From Blastococcus sp. LR1 (GTDB taxonomy: Bacteria > Actinomycetota > Actinomycetes > Mycobacteriales > Geodermatophilaceae): a stretch of 64,000 nucleotides of DNA. A program made the translations under genes and the position numbers. The stretch covers positions 310,001 to 374,000 of the forward strand of contig NZ_JAIUJY010000001.1 of NCBI RefSeq assembly GCF_020166105.1, read 5' to 3'. How positions within the stretch are numbered: the stretch's first letter is position 1; every line of letters starts with the position of its first letter. The notes under the pieces were generated by a model. The model was not told where the DNA came from. It did no database searches and was given only the letters and a program-made list of their open reading frames with translations. Below, in pieces: positions 35,315 through 43,653 of this stretch.

Positions 35315-36202
35315 TCAGTCACCAGCGGACTGCTGCTGGTCGACGTTCTTGTTCTGCGCCAGGTCCAGCGGCGTCGTCGTGCCGGCGTCACCGGGCTGGC
35401 CGATCGACTCGAGGGCCTCGTACGTGCCGAGGCCCGACTCGCGAGCGTCCAGGTATGCGTCGTACTCCTCGCCGGAGACGGCGCGCACCTCGAAGTTCAT
35501 GTACGCGTGGTAGGTGCCGCACAGCTCGGCGCACCGGCCGACGTAGGCACCCTCCTCCTGGACGGTGACCTCGAAGACGTTGTCGCGGCCGTTCTCGTTG
35601 CCGGGGATCACATCGAGCTTGAAGAGGAACTCGGGAACCCAGAACGAGTGGATGACGTCGGCGGACGCCACCTGGAACCGGATCGAGCGCTCGGTGGGCA
35701 CCACCAGGATCGGGATCTGGTTGGTGGTGCCGACGGTGCTGACCGGCTCGCCGTCCTCGCCCTCGGTCTCGGGGTAGACGAACTCCCAGTTCCACTTGAA
35801 CGCGTTGACCTGGATCGTCTCGTCCGGGTCCGCGCTGCGCTCCATCACCTTGTTCTGCGTCACCACGGTGAAGAAGAACAGGCCGGCGATGATGATGAAC
35901 GGGATGACCGTGAGCACGATCTCCAGCGGGAGGTTGTACGCCGTCTGCCGCGGGAGCTCGTCGCCCCGCTTGCGGTGCCGGATGATCGAGTAGCCGATCA
36001 GACCCCAGACGATGAAGCCGACGATCAGGGCGGCGATCACCGACCCGGTCCACAGCTCACGCATCGCGGTGGCCTCTTCGGTGATCCCCTCGGGCCAACC
36101 GAAGCGCCAGAATTCGTTGTTCGGCATCTCGCATCCGGTGAGGGTCAGAACCCCCAGGAGACCGAGCGCGGCCAGCCGCGCGAGCCTGCTGCCTCGAGCC
36201 AC
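35315..36202 (-). CDS. ctaC: Cytochrome c oxidase subunit II, lipoprotein
   Basis: Electron entry subunit carrying the CuA centre. The 295 residues begin with a lipoprotein signal (LTLTGC, lipidated Cys24), two membrane helices (about 57-80, 101-122) and a CuA domain with HSFWVPEF for the first His and GRCAELCGTYHAYMNF for the two Cys, the Glu, the His and the Met. GTG 36202 is preceded by AGGAGGCAGCGAGCA. A TAGTCT box lies at 36308-36313. First gene of the ctaC-ctaF unit, divergent from the next cluster. Confidence 0.96.
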   Translation of the reverse strand: MARGSRLARLAALGLLGVLTLTGCEMPNNEFWRFGWPEGITEEATAMRELWTGSVIAALIVGFIVWGLIGYSIIRHRKRGDELPRQTAYNLPLEIVLTVIPFIIIAGLFFFTVVTQNKVMERSADPDETIQVNAFKWNWEFVYPETEGEDGEPVSTVGTTNQIPILVVPTERSIRFQVASADVIHSFWVPEFLFKLDVIPGNENGRDNVFEVTVQEEGAYVGRCAELCGTYHAYMNFEVRAVSGEEYDAYLDARESGLGTYEALESIGQPGDAGTTTPLDLAQNKNVDQQQSAGD

Positions 36203-36307
36203 TGCTCGCTGCCTCCTCGTCCTCCGCCCGGGTCCCGGGCGGTCGTTCCAGCGGGTCCTCCACCGGTGTTCGGCGGAGTGCATCCACGCCGATCACAGTG
36301 TGGGCCG

Positions 36308-36313
36308 AGACTA
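36308..36313 (-). promoter_or_regulatory. -10 box TAGTCT for ctaC
   Basis: It would start a transcript about 100 nt before ctaC. The rest of the 263-bp divergent region shows no further pattern. Confidence 0.4.
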
Positions 36314-36452
36314 GCCGACCCGCCTCCGGGGCCGACCACCGGAGACCGTTTGCGGCGGGTCGCGACCACGTCCGGACCTCCGACGGCCCGGGATCCCGTG
36401 GGCAACCCCGCTCCCCCCGCGCGAGCCCGGCGGCCGGCCCGGGCGCGGCGGT

Positions 36453-36458
36453 TAGAGT
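36453..36458 (+). promoter_or_regulatory. -10 box TAGAGT, leaderless
   Basis: It lies 7 nt before GTG 36466 and fixes that start against the longer open frame. Confidence 0.5.
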
Positions 36459-36465
36459 CGGGTGC

Positions 36466-36831
36466 GTGTACACCCGGCTCCTGACCCCGAAGTGGGTGTT
36501 CCTGCACCTGCTCGTGACCGCTCTGTTCGTCGCCACGTTCTTCCTCGGTTACTGGCAGCTCAGCAAGGCCGAGGCCGGCGGTGGCGCGGTGAACTGGAGC
36601 TACGCGTTGCAGTGGCCGCTCTACGGATTCATGGGCCTGTGGTTCTACGTGCGGATGGTGCGCGACGAGCTGAGCCGCGATCCGGACGCCGACGACCCGG
36701 GCAACGCCGTCGTGCTCTACCAGCGCCCCCGGATCGACACGACCGGCGACCCCGAGCTCGCCGCCTACAACGCCTACCTCGCCGAGCTCAACGAGCGGGC
36801 GCTGGGACAGAGGAGCAGCAATGGCCGGTGA
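36466..36831 (+). CDS. Small two-helix membrane protein next to ctaC
   Basis: A 121-residue protein of the type found beside ctaC in many actinobacteria. VYTRLLTPKWVFLHLLVTALFVATFFLGYWQL forms the first helix and resembles the N-terminus of SURF1 proteins; WPLYGFMGLWFYVRMVRDEL forms the second. The tail is soluble. It may help oxidase assembly (inference). It overlaps the following DUF3817 gene by 11 bp. Confidence 0.85.
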   Translation: MYTRLLTPKWVFLHLLVTALFVATFFLGYWQLSKAEAGGGAVNWSYALQWPLYGFMGLWFYVRMVRDELSRDPDADDPGNAVVLYQRPRIDTTGDPELAAYNAYLAELNERALGQRSSNGR

Positions 36832-37165
36832 GCAGCCCACCCGCGCCGCCGGCCGCGACGTGCCGACGGCCCTCACCCGCTACCGGGTCATGGCCAACGT
36901 CGTCGGCGTGCTCCTGATCGCCCTGATCTTCGTGGCGGTGCCGCTCAAGCACTTCGCCGACGTCCCGGGGCCGGTCGCCGTCCTGGGCACGGCGCACGGC
37001 TGGCTCTACGGCCTCTTCTTCCTCGCCACGGTGGACCTCGCCCTGCGCGCCAAGTGGAGCCTCAAGGGCTTCGCCATCACCGTGATCGCCGGCACGGTGC
37101 CGGTGCTGTCCTTCTTCGCCGAGCGACGCGCCACCGCCACGATGCGCGCCGGCGAGCGCGTCTGA
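36821..37165 (+). CDS. DUF3817 family membrane protein
   Basis: A 114-residue protein with three hydrophobic helices (about 27-46, 56-80, 85-100): YRVMANVVGVLLIALI, GPVAVLGTAHGWLYGLFFLATVDLAL and FAITVIAGTVPVLSFFAERR. The invariant-looking AHGWLY and PxxSFFxER are typical of DUF3817 proteins, whose role is unknown. ATG 36821 follows AGGAGCAGC. Cotranscribed with the preceding small membrane protein. Confidence 0.9.
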   Translation: MAGEQPTRAAGRDVPTALTRYRVMANVVGVLLIALIFVAVPLKHFADVPGPVAVLGTAHGWLYGLFFLATVDLALRAKWSLKGFAITVIAGTVPVLSFFAERRATATMRAGERV

Positions 37166-37211
37166 CCCTCACGGTCCGCCACCCCCTCGAGATCCCGGAG
37201 TCCCGCGCCTC

Positions 37212-39143
37212 ATGTGTGGCCTGATCGCCTACTTCTCCACCGACGCCGACCGCGTCGACGACGGCACGGTCGAGGCGGTGCGAGCGGCGCAGAACTGCGT
37301 CCGCCACCGCGGCCCGGACGAGAACGAGGCCTGGTGGGACAACCGCGCGGTCTTCGGGTTCAACCGGCTGTCCTTCATCGACATCGAGCACAGCCACCAG
37401 CCGATGCCGTACCTGGACGGGCGATACCGGATCGTCTTCAACGGTGAGATCTACAACTACCTGGAGCTCCGCGAGGAGCTGAAGGCCGCGGGCGCGACGT
37501 TCGCCACCGAAGGTGACACCGAGGCGATCGTCGCGGGCTACCACCTCTGGGGCGAGGACGTCGTCCCGAAGCTGCGCGGGATGTTCGCCTTCCTCATCTG
37601 GGACACCCAGGAGAGGACGGTCTTCGGCGCCCGCGACCCGTTCGGCATCAAGCCGCTGTTCACCGCCCGGCTGGCCGACGGCGGGCTCGTCTTCAGCTCC
37701 GAGAAGAAGGCCGTCCTCGAACTGCTCGGCGGCAGCGAGGCTGCCGGCGGGGTGGACGCCGCGTCGCTGCAGCACTACCTGACGCTGCAGTACGTCCCGG
37801 AGCCCGCGACGCTGCACCGCGGCATCCGCCGGATCGAGAGCGGCACGAGCTTCACCGTCGTCGACGGCGAGCTGACGACGAAGCGCTACTTCCACCCGAC
37901 CTTCCCGATCCGCCCGGTCGCGAAGGACGAGCAGCAGGCGCTCTACGACCGCATCGCCGACGTGCTCGACGACTCGGTCCGCATGCACATGCGCGCCGAC
38001 GTCACCGTCGGGTCCTTCCTCTCCGGTGGCATCGACTCGACCGCCATCGCGGCGCTGGCGAAGCGGTACAACCCGAAGCTGCTGACCTTCACCACGGGCT
38101 TCGAGCGCCACGGCTTCTCCGAGATCGACGTCGCCGCAGAGTCCGCCGAGGCGATCGGCGTCGAGCACATCACCAAGGTGGTGACGCCGGAGGAGTTCGC
38201 CGAGTCGATCCCGCTGGTGGTCTGGTACCTCGACGACCCGGTCGCCGACCCGGCGCTCGTGCCGCTGTACTTCATCGCCCGCGAAGCCCGGAAGCACGTG
38301 AAGGTGGTGCTCTCCGGCGAGGGCGCCGACGAGCTGTTCGGCGGCTACAACATCTACCGGGAGCCGCTGTCCCTGGCCGCCTTCGAGAGGCTGCCCAAGG
38401 GCATCCGCCGGGCGCTGGGCTCACTGTCGACGAGGCTCCCCGACGGGATGCGCGGCAAGGACCTGCTGCGCCGGGGCTCGATCCCGCTGGAGCAGCGGTA
38501 CTACGGCAACGCCCGGCTGTTCCGCGACGACGAGCTCGGCTTCCTGCGCACCCGTGACCCCGATCTCTCCCACGTCACCGTCACCCGGGAGCTCTACGAG
38601 CGGACCCGCGCCGCCGGCTACGACGACGTCACCGCCATGCAGTACGTGGATCTCTTCACCTGGCTGCGCGGCGACATCCTGGTCAAGGCCGACAAGATGA
38701 CCATGGCCAACTCGCTGGAGCTGCGGGTGCCGTTCCTCGACCCCGAGGTATTCCGGGTGGCGTCGACCATCCCGGTGGACCAGCGCGTCACCAAGGAGAC
38801 GACGAAGTACGCCCTGCGCCGCGCGCTGGAGCAGATCGTGCCCGCGCACGTGCTGAACCGCCGCAAGCTCGGCTTCCCGGTGCCCACCCGCCACTGGCTG
38901 GCCGAGGACCTGCACGACTGGGCGCGGCAGGTGATCGAGGACAGCGGCACCGACGAGTGGCTGGACTCTTCTCAGGTCCTGGCGATGCTGGCCGCGCACC
39001 GGGCGAACCAGCGCTCGGGCTCGCCGGTCGACTACTCGCGCAAGCTCTGGACGCTGCTGGTCTTCATGATCTGGCACGGCATCTTCGTCGAGGGGCGCAT
39101 CCGCCCGGAGATCCCGGCGACGGTCTACCCCGTTCGGTTGTAG
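37212..39143 (+). CDS. asnB: Asparagine synthetase (glutamine-hydrolysing)
   Basis: Makes asparagine, or amidates meso-diaminopimelate in the wall, as its mycobacterial counterpart LtsA (Rv2201) appears to do. The 643 residues start with the N-terminal nucleophile Cys2 (MCGLIAYF) of the glutaminase domain, with NCVRHRGPD and NGEIYNYLELR; the synthetase domain has the ATP-pyrophosphatase loop LSGGIDST near residue 275, then VLSGEGADELFGGYN. The ATG at 37212 is required by Cys2. 46 bp after the DUF3817 gene; ends at a hairpin. Confidence 0.96.
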   Translation: MCGLIAYFSTDADRVDDGTVEAVRAAQNCVRHRGPDENEAWWDNRAVFGFNRLSFIDIEHSHQPMPYLDGRYRIVFNGEIYNYLELREELKAAGATFATEGDTEAIVAGYHLWGEDVVPKLRGMFAFLIWDTQERTVFGARDPFGIKPLFTARLADGGLVFSSEKKAVLELLGGSEAAGGVDAASLQHYLTLQYVPEPATLHRGIRRIESGTSFTVVDGELTTKRYFHPTFPIRPVAKDEQQALYDRIADVLDDSVRMHMRADVTVGSFLSGGIDSTAIAALAKRYNPKLLTFTTGFERHGFSEIDVAAESAEAIGVEHITKVVTPEEFAESIPLVVWYLDDPVADPALVPLYFIAREARKHVKVVLSGEGADELFGGYNIYREPLSLAAFERLPKGIRRALGSLSTRLPDGMRGKDLLRRGSIPLEQRYYGNARLFRDDELGFLRTRDPDLSHVTVTRELYERTRAAGYDDVTAMQYVDLFTWLRGDILVKADKMTMANSLELRVPFLDPEVFRVASTIPVDQRVTKETTKYALRRALEQIVPAHVLNRRKLGFPVPTRHWLAEDLHDWARQVIEDSGTDEWLDSSQVLAMLAAHRANQRSGSPVDYSRKLWTLLVFMIWHGIFVEGRIRPEIPATVYPVRL

Positions 39144-39150
39144 ACGCGAC

Positions 39151-39184
39151 AGAGCCCGGCCCCTCCGAAGAGGAGCCGGGCTCT
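39151..39184. terminator. Hairpin between asnB and the convergent erpA gene
   Basis: A 10-bp stem (39151-39160 with 39175-39184) with extra GC pairs inside lies 8 bp after the asnB stop. Nothing else is seen to 39298. Confidence 0.65.
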
Positions 39185-39298
39185 GCACTGTCGTCCCGAG
39201 TGGAGGCCCGGAGGGTCTCCTGCGAGAGGACGAAGACGTGGCTCAACGCGTCCGGGGACGGCAATTGGCCGCGGTGCGATCCGGAGGATCGCGATGTT

Positions 39299-39646
39299 CT
39301 AGCTGAAGCTGTCCCCGCAGGCACAGGAGCTGCCCGCGTTGGGGTTGTCGATCGTGAAGCCCTGCTTCTCGATGCTGTCGACGAAGTCGATCGTGGCGCC
39401 ACCCAGGTACGGGCCGCTCATCCGGTCGACGATCACCTCGACGCCACCGAAGTCGTAGGTCTGGTCGCCGTCGAGGAACCGCTCGTCGAAGAAGAGCTGG
39501 TACCGCAGACCGGAGCAACCGCCGGGCTGGACGGCGATGCGCAGACGCAGGTCGTCGCGACCCTCCTGATCCAGCAGAGCCTTGACCTTGGAGGCCGCGG
39601 GGTCGCTCAGCACGACGCCGGTGGCCGCAGTGTCCTGCACCGTCAT
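39299..39646 (-). CDS. erpA: Iron-sulfur cluster insertion protein (ErpA/A-type carrier)
   Basis: A 115-residue A-type carrier that passes Fe-S clusters to apo-enzymes. The three ligand cysteines are in PGGCSGLRY and the C-terminal SSCACG. Length and pattern fit ErpA. The ATG at 39646 is chosen by its AGGACAGGAAT leader; the open frame further left has no signal and lacks homology. Matches M. tuberculosis Rv2204c by position. A TACAGT box at 39736-39741 could be its -10. Confidence 0.95.
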   Translation of the reverse strand: MTVQDTAATGVVLSDPAASKVKALLDQEGRDDLRLRIAVQPGGCSGLRYQLFFDERFLDGDQTYDFGGVEVIVDRMSGPYLGGATIDFVDSIEKQGFTIDNPNAGSSCACGDSFS

Positions 39647-39783
39647 ATTCCTGTCCTCTCCCTCCGAGGTGTACGCGCATGCGCGTGTCATCCCGGACGA
39701 ACACCGCCCGGACGACTCCTCTTCCCGTGCGCACCACTGTACGGCTCCGGCCGCGACATCCGAGGCCTCGTTGCTCACACACG

Positions 39784-39789
39784 TAGACT
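39784..39789 (+). promoter_or_regulatory. -10 box TAGACT of the DUF3043 gene, near-leaderless
   Basis: It lies 8 nt before GTG 39798. Confidence 0.45.
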
Positions 39790-39797
39790 TCCGTGCC

Positions 39798-40415
39798 GTG
39801 AAGCTCCGCCTGCCCGGCCGCCGCGACCCCGCCACGAAGCCCGACGCCACCCCTGGCGACGCGGGCGAGCTGACCGAGCAGCTGGTCCGGGCCGGCAGCA
39901 AGGGGCGCCCGACGCCCAAGCGCAGCGAGGCGCAGGGCCGGCGGCAGGGCCCGCCCCCGCCGCCGCCGACCACGCGCAAGGAGGCCTACAAGCGCCAGCG
40001 CGAGCAGATCGCGGCACGTCGCGCCGAGGGGCGCCAGGGCGCGGCCCGCGGTGACGAGTCCTACCTGCCGGCGCGCGACCGCGGCCCGGTGCGCAAGCTC
40101 GTCCGCGACGTCGTCGACAGCCGCCGCAACATCGGCAGCCTCTTCCTGGCCGTCGCGGCCGTCGCCCTGGTGGGCACGTTCGTGCCGAGCCTGACGGTGA
40201 AGGGCTACTCCAGCTTCGTGCTCTTCGGCTTCTTCATCCTGCTGATCATCGACTCGGTGGTGCTGGGCCGGAAGATCAAGCGGACTGTCACCGCCCGCTT
40301 CCCGGACCAGGACCACAAGATGAAGGGCCTGGTCTGGTACGGCATCAGCCGCTCGACCATGATCCGCAAGTGGCGCTTCCCCAAGCCCGAGGTCGCGCTG
40401 AACGCCGAGGTCTGA
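39798..40415 (+). CDS. DUF3043 family membrane protein
   Basis: A 205-residue protein of the Rv2206 type. A charged N-terminal half with TRKEAYKRQREQIAARRAEGRQGA, the conserved motif PARDRGPVRKLVRDVVDSRRNIG, then two membrane helices (about 112-133 and 140-160) and a C-terminus with STMIRKWRFPKPEV. Function unknown; usually beside the Fe-S carrier or the cobalamin genes. Divergent from erpA. Start GTG 39798; see the box 8 nt upstream. Confidence 0.92.
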   Translation: MKLRLPGRRDPATKPDATPGDAGELTEQLVRAGSKGRPTPKRSEAQGRRQGPPPPPPTTRKEAYKRQREQIAARRAEGRQGAARGDESYLPARDRGPVRKLVRDVVDSRRNIGSLFLAVAAVALVGTFVPSLTVKGYSSFVLFGFFILLIIDSVVLGRKIKRTVTARFPDQDHKMKGLVWYGISRSTMIRKWRFPKPEVALNAEV

Positions 40416-40439
40416 CAGCGGACCCGGCCGGGCCCGCTG

Positions 40440-41285
40440 ATGCGCGTCACGCTGCTGGGCACCGGGTCCGCCGACGGCTGGCCCAACCCCTGGTGCGACT
40501 GCCACTCGTGCAGTGACGCCCGCCGGCGCGGGCAGCTGCGCCGTCCCACGTCGGCGCTGGTCGACGGCGTCCTGCTGCTCGACCTCTCCCCCGCGCCACC
40601 ACCGGTCGAGGTCTCGCTCACCGGCGTCCGCACGGTGCTGGTCACCCACGACCACCCCGACCACTGCGCCCCGCTGGTCCTGCTCGCCCGGCAGTGGGTG
40701 CGGCGCGACGAGCCGCTCACCGTCGCCGGGCCGTCGCCGGTGCTGGACGCCGTCCGGCCGTGGCTGGCGCCCGACGACCCGGTCGACCTCGTGGCTCTGG
40801 GCCCCGGCGACCGGCTAGAGCGGCACGGGTACTCCGTGCGTGCTCTCGCGGCCGCGCACGAGGTGCCGACGGTGCTCTTCGACGTCACCGGCCCCGACGG
40901 CGGCCGGCTGCTCTACGCGACCGACACCGGGCCACTGCCGCCGGAGACCGTCGAGGCGACCGACGGCGCCGGCTACGACGTCGTCCTGCTCGAGCAGACC
41001 TTCGGGGACCACCTCACCCACGGCACCGGGCACCTGGACCTGGCCACCTTCCCTGAGCAGCTGGAGCGGCTGCGCGCGGTCGGTGCAGTCACCGCAACGA
41101 CCGACGTGGTCGCCGTGCACCTCAGCCACCACAACCCGCCGTCGCCGCTGCTCGCTCCCCGGCTGGCCGCGCACGGCGCCCGGGCCGTCGACGACGGGAC
41201 GACGGTGACCGCCGGGGTCCTCGGCCCCTCGCAGGGGCCCGCCGCGAGCCTGCGAGCGGTGGGGGGCGAGGGGTCCGTCGACTAA
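40440..41285 (+). CDS. Metallo-beta-lactamase fold hydrolase
   Basis: A 281-residue enzyme with the metal motif H-x-H-x-D-H in VTHDHPDHCAPLV and later metal-binding histidines in AAHEVPT and VAVHLSHHN. The N-terminal LLGTGSADGWPNPWCDCHSCSDARRRG, with its cysteine cluster, matches hydrolases of the PhnP group, which in some actinobacteria are fused to the cobinamide kinase CobU. No CobU domain is attached here and no cobalamin gene follows. Substrate unknown. 24 bp after the DUF3043 gene. Confidence 0.9.
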   Translation: MRVTLLGTGSADGWPNPWCDCHSCSDARRRGQLRRPTSALVDGVLLLDLSPAPPPVEVSLTGVRTVLVTHDHPDHCAPLVLLARQWVRRDEPLTVAGPSPVLDAVRPWLAPDDPVDLVALGPGDRLERHGYSVRALAAAHEVPTVLFDVTGPDGGRLLYATDTGPLPPETVEATDGAGYDVVLLEQTFGDHLTHGTGHLDLATFPEQLERLRAVGAVTATTDVVAVHLSHHNPPSPLLAPRLAAHGARAVDDGTTVTAGVLGPSQGPAASLRAVGGEGSVD

Positions 41286-41288
41286 CGT
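41283..41288 (+). promoter_or_regulatory. -10 box TAACGT of the aldo/keto reductase gene, near-leaderless
   Basis: It lies 8 nt before GTG 41297, over the end of the MBL gene. Confidence 0.45.
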
Positions 41289-41296
41289 CGCCGGTC

Positions 41297-42283
41297 GTGG
41301 AATTCAGACGCCTCGGCCGCTCCGGCCTGACCATCTCCGAGATCGCGTACGGCAACTGGCTCACCCACGGCGGACAGGTGGAGGAGGACGCGGCCAACGC
41401 CTGCGTCCGGGCCGCCCTCGATGCCGGCATCACCACCTTCGACACGGCCGACGTCTACGCGGGCACCCGCGCCGAGACGGTCCTCGGCGAGGCCCTCACA
41501 GGCATCCGCCGCGAGTCGATCGAGCTGTTCACCAAGGTCTACTGGCCGACCGGCCCGGGCCAGAACGACCGCGGCCTCGGGCGCAAGCACATCATCGAGA
41601 GCGCGCACGCCTCGCTGCGCCGCCTGAAGACCGACTACGTCGACCTCTACCAGGCCCACCGCTACGACACCACGGTGCCGCTCGAGGAGACGATGACCGC
41701 CTTCGCCGACCTGGTGCGGCAGGGCAAGGCGCTCTACATCGGCGTCTCGGAGTGGAACGCCGAGCAGATCGCCGCCGGCGCCGCGCTCGCCCGGGACCTG
41801 GGCATCCAGCTGATCAGCAACCAGCCGCAGTACTCGATGCTGTGGCGCGTGATCGAGGCGGAGGTGGTGCCGACGTCGGAGCAGGAGGGCGTCTCGCAGA
41901 TCGTCTGGTCGCCGCTGGCCCAGGGCATCCTCACCGGCAAGTACCGGCCGGGCGAGCAGCCGCCGGCCGACAGCCGCGCCGGCCACGCCGAGGCCGGCCA
42001 GTCGATGCAGCGGTTCATGCGCGACGACCTGCTGGCGCGCGTGCAGGACCTGCGCCCGATCGCCGGGGACCTGGGCCTGTCCATGGCGCAGCTCGCGCTC
42101 GCGTGGGTGCTGCAGAACAAGAACGTCGCCGCGGCGATCATCGGCGCCACCCGGCCGGAGCAGGTGCACGACAACGTCAAGGCCGCCGGGGTTTCGCTCG
42201 GCGACGACGTCCTGGCCCGGATCGACGAGGTCCTGGGGGACACGGTCGAGCGCGACCCGAGCAAGACCGCTCGGGGGTTCTGA
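41297..42283 (+). CDS. Aldo/keto reductase (KCAB/voltage-gated K+ channel beta subunit type)
   Basis: A 328-residue NADPH-dependent reductase. Catalytic tetrad visible as FDTADVYAG (Asp and Tyr), LFTKVYW (Lys) and YQAHRYD (His). WSPLAQGILTGKY and the C-terminal IGATRPEQVHDNVKAAG are typical of the AKR6 family close to potassium-channel beta subunits, but no channel gene is nearby. Function is likely reduction of aldehydes. A 16-bp stem terminator follows the gene. Confidence 0.94.
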   Translation: MEFRRLGRSGLTISEIAYGNWLTHGGQVEEDAANACVRAALDAGITTFDTADVYAGTRAETVLGEALTGIRRESIELFTKVYWPTGPGQNDRGLGRKHIIESAHASLRRLKTDYVDLYQAHRYDTTVPLEETMTAFADLVRQGKALYIGVSEWNAEQIAAGAALARDLGIQLISNQPQYSMLWRVIEAEVVPTSEQEGVSQIVWSPLAQGILTGKYRPGEQPPADSRAGHAEAGQSMQRFMRDDLLARVQDLRPIAGDLGLSMAQLALAWVLQNKNVAAAIIGATRPEQVHDNVKAAGVSLGDDVLARIDEVLGDTVERDPSKTARGF

Positions 42284-42288
42284 GCCCG

Positions 42289-42323
42289 GGAGTGACCCTC
42301 AGGTTCTACCTGAGGGTCACTCC
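42289..42323. terminator. Bidirectional terminator
   Basis: Perfect 16-bp stem (42289-42304 with 42308-42323) between the convergent reductase and the small gene at 42317; it includes that gene's stop codon. Confidence 0.85.
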
Positions 42324-42529
42324 GCGGCCAGGCCCATGCCGTAGACCTTCCGGTCCTCCTCGAAGAGGGTCACGGTGGCGACGCCGCGGTCGAGCAGGTC
42401 GCGCCAGTTCTCACCGAGCCAGGACTCCGCGTCGCCCTGGTTCTCCGACTTCGGCACCTCCACGCCGACAGCGGCGGGGTCCAGGGGCGAGCCGGACGAG
42501 TCCTCCAAGCGCCAGTGCCAGGTCATCAT
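42317..42529 (-). CDS. Small conserved hypothetical protein
   Basis: A 70-residue protein, TWHWRLEDSSGSPLDPA followed by SENQGDAESWLGENWRDLLDRGVATVTLFEEDRKVYG. I recognise this pattern from small actinobacterial proteins of unknown function. ATG 42529 (a second ATG at 42526) sits 6 nt after a TAGCCT box. The coding call is supported by third-position GC and by the leaderless promoter. Confidence 0.85.
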   Translation of the reverse strand: MMTWHWRLEDSSGSPLDPAAVGVEVPKSENQGDAESWLGENWRDLLDRGVATVTLFEEDRKVYGMGLAAE

Positions 42530-42535
42530 GAGGGC

Positions 42536-42541
42536 AGGCTA
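42536..42541 (-). promoter_or_regulatory. -10 box TAGCCT of the 70-residue protein gene, leaderless
   Basis: It lies 6 nt before ATG 42529. Confidence 0.5.
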
Positions 42542-42640
42542 GTGGGGCGCGGCGGCCGCTGCGCCGATGTGATCATCCCGCCGGTTTCCTACCCGTCGGG
42601 TGGGGCATGGAAGTCCATCGACCCGCCTACCGGAGGACCG

Positions 42641-43087
42641 ATGACCGCCACCCCCCAGCCCGCTGCGGGCGCCACCCGCGCGCAGGCGCCTCCGCCCGAT
42701 CCGGCCACCGCCTCGACCGGTGAGCTGATCGGCGCCCTGCCCGACCTCGTCACCCGGCTCGTGCGCGACGAGGTCCGGCTGGCCCAGGCGGAGGTGACCC
42801 GGAAGGCCAAGCGGCTAGGCCTCGGGGCCGGCCTGTTCGGTGGCGCCGGGCTCCTCGCCGTCCTCGGCCTGGGTGCCCTGGTGACCGCGGCGATCCTCGG
42901 GCTGGCGAACGTGATGCCGGGCTGGCTCGCCGCCGTCGTCGTCGCCCTGGTGCTGTTCCTGATCGCGGGCGTGCTCGCGCTCATCGGCAAGAAGGACGTG
43001 CAGCAGGCGGCCCCGCCGCTGCCGACCGAGACGCTCGCCAGCGTCCAGGAGGACATCGCCGCCGTGAAGCGGGGGGTCGGCCGATGA
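42641..43087 (+). CDS. Phage-holin-like / DUF1469 (ActMembrane) family protein
   Basis: A 148-residue membrane protein: STGELIGALPDLVTRLVRDEVRLAQAEVTRKAKRLGLGAGLFGGAG followed by two helices (about 70-92 and 98-120). The motif L-x-R-D-E-x-x-L-A-x-A-E is diagnostic for this family, thought to link membrane and wall. ATG 42641 follows CGGAGGACC. It starts a four-gene run with overlaps of 4 bp to the next two genes. Confidence 0.92.
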   Translation: MTATPQPAAGATRAQAPPPDPATASTGELIGALPDLVTRLVRDEVRLAQAEVTRKAKRLGLGAGLFGGAGLLAVLGLGALVTAAILGLANVMPGWLAAVVVALVLFLIAGVLALIGKKDVQQAAPPLPTETLASVQEDIAAVKRGVGR

Positions 43088-43380
43088 GCACGACCGAGCC
43101 CACCGCCGACGGCCCCGCCGACGTCGAGGCGATCAAGGCCGACATCGACGCCACGCGCGAGCAGCTCGGGCGCACCGTCGACGAGCTCAGCCACCGGCTG
43201 GACGTGCCTGCCCGGACCAAGGAGAGTGCGCTCCGGGCCAAGGACACGGCGGTGGAGACCTACCGCGAGAGCCCGCCGCTGACCATCGCCGGCCTGCTGG
43301 CCGTCGCCGGGTTGGTGGCCGGGATCGTCGTGCTGCGGAAGAGGCGCGCCGGGCGCGCCACGAAGAGGAGGAAGCGTTGA
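43084..43380 (+). CDS. DUF3618 family protein
   Basis: A 98-residue protein with DVEAIKADIDATREQLGRTVDELSHRLDVPARTKESA (helical, charged) and one membrane helix (about 65-83) followed by a strongly basic tail. Typical DUF3618; role unknown. ATG 43084 overlaps the previous gene by 4 bp. Often beside the DUF1469 and DUF4235 proteins as here. Confidence 0.92.
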   Translation: MSTTEPTADGPADVEAIKADIDATREQLGRTVDELSHRLDVPARTKESALRAKDTAVETYRESPPLTIAGLLAVAGLVAGIVVLRKRRAGRATKRRKR

Positions 43381-43649
43381 GCAAGGGAGCCAAGTTCGTC
43401 TACCGGCCCATCGGCCTGATCGGCGGCATCCTGGCCGGGTCCCTGAGCGGGATCGTCTTCAAGCAGATCTGGAAGGCGGTCTCGAACGAGGACGACGCGC
43501 CCTCGGCGCTGCAGAGCGAGTACCCGATGCGCGAGGTCGTGCTGGCCGCCGCCATCCAGGGCGCCATCTTCGCGGCGACCAAGGCGGCCATCGACCGCGC
43601 GGGCGCCCGCGGCTTCACCAAGCTCACCGGCGCCTGGCCCGGCGACTAG
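43377..43649 (+). CDS. DUF4235 family membrane protein
   Basis: A 90-residue protein with two hydrophobic stretches (about 10-30 and 50-68): YRPIGLIGGILAGSLSGIVFKQIWK and REVVLAAAIQGAIFAATKAAIDRAGARG. Matches DUF4235. It starts with TTG 43377 in a TTGA overlap with the preceding gene, after GAGGAGGAA, the only TTG start I assign. Function unknown; likely cotranscribed membrane-stress cluster. Confidence 0.9.
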   Translation: MSKGAKFVYRPIGLIGGILAGSLSGIVFKQIWKAVSNEDDAPSALQSEYPMREVVLAAAIQGAIFAATKAAIDRAGARGFTKLTGAWPGD

Positions 43650-43653
43650 GACG

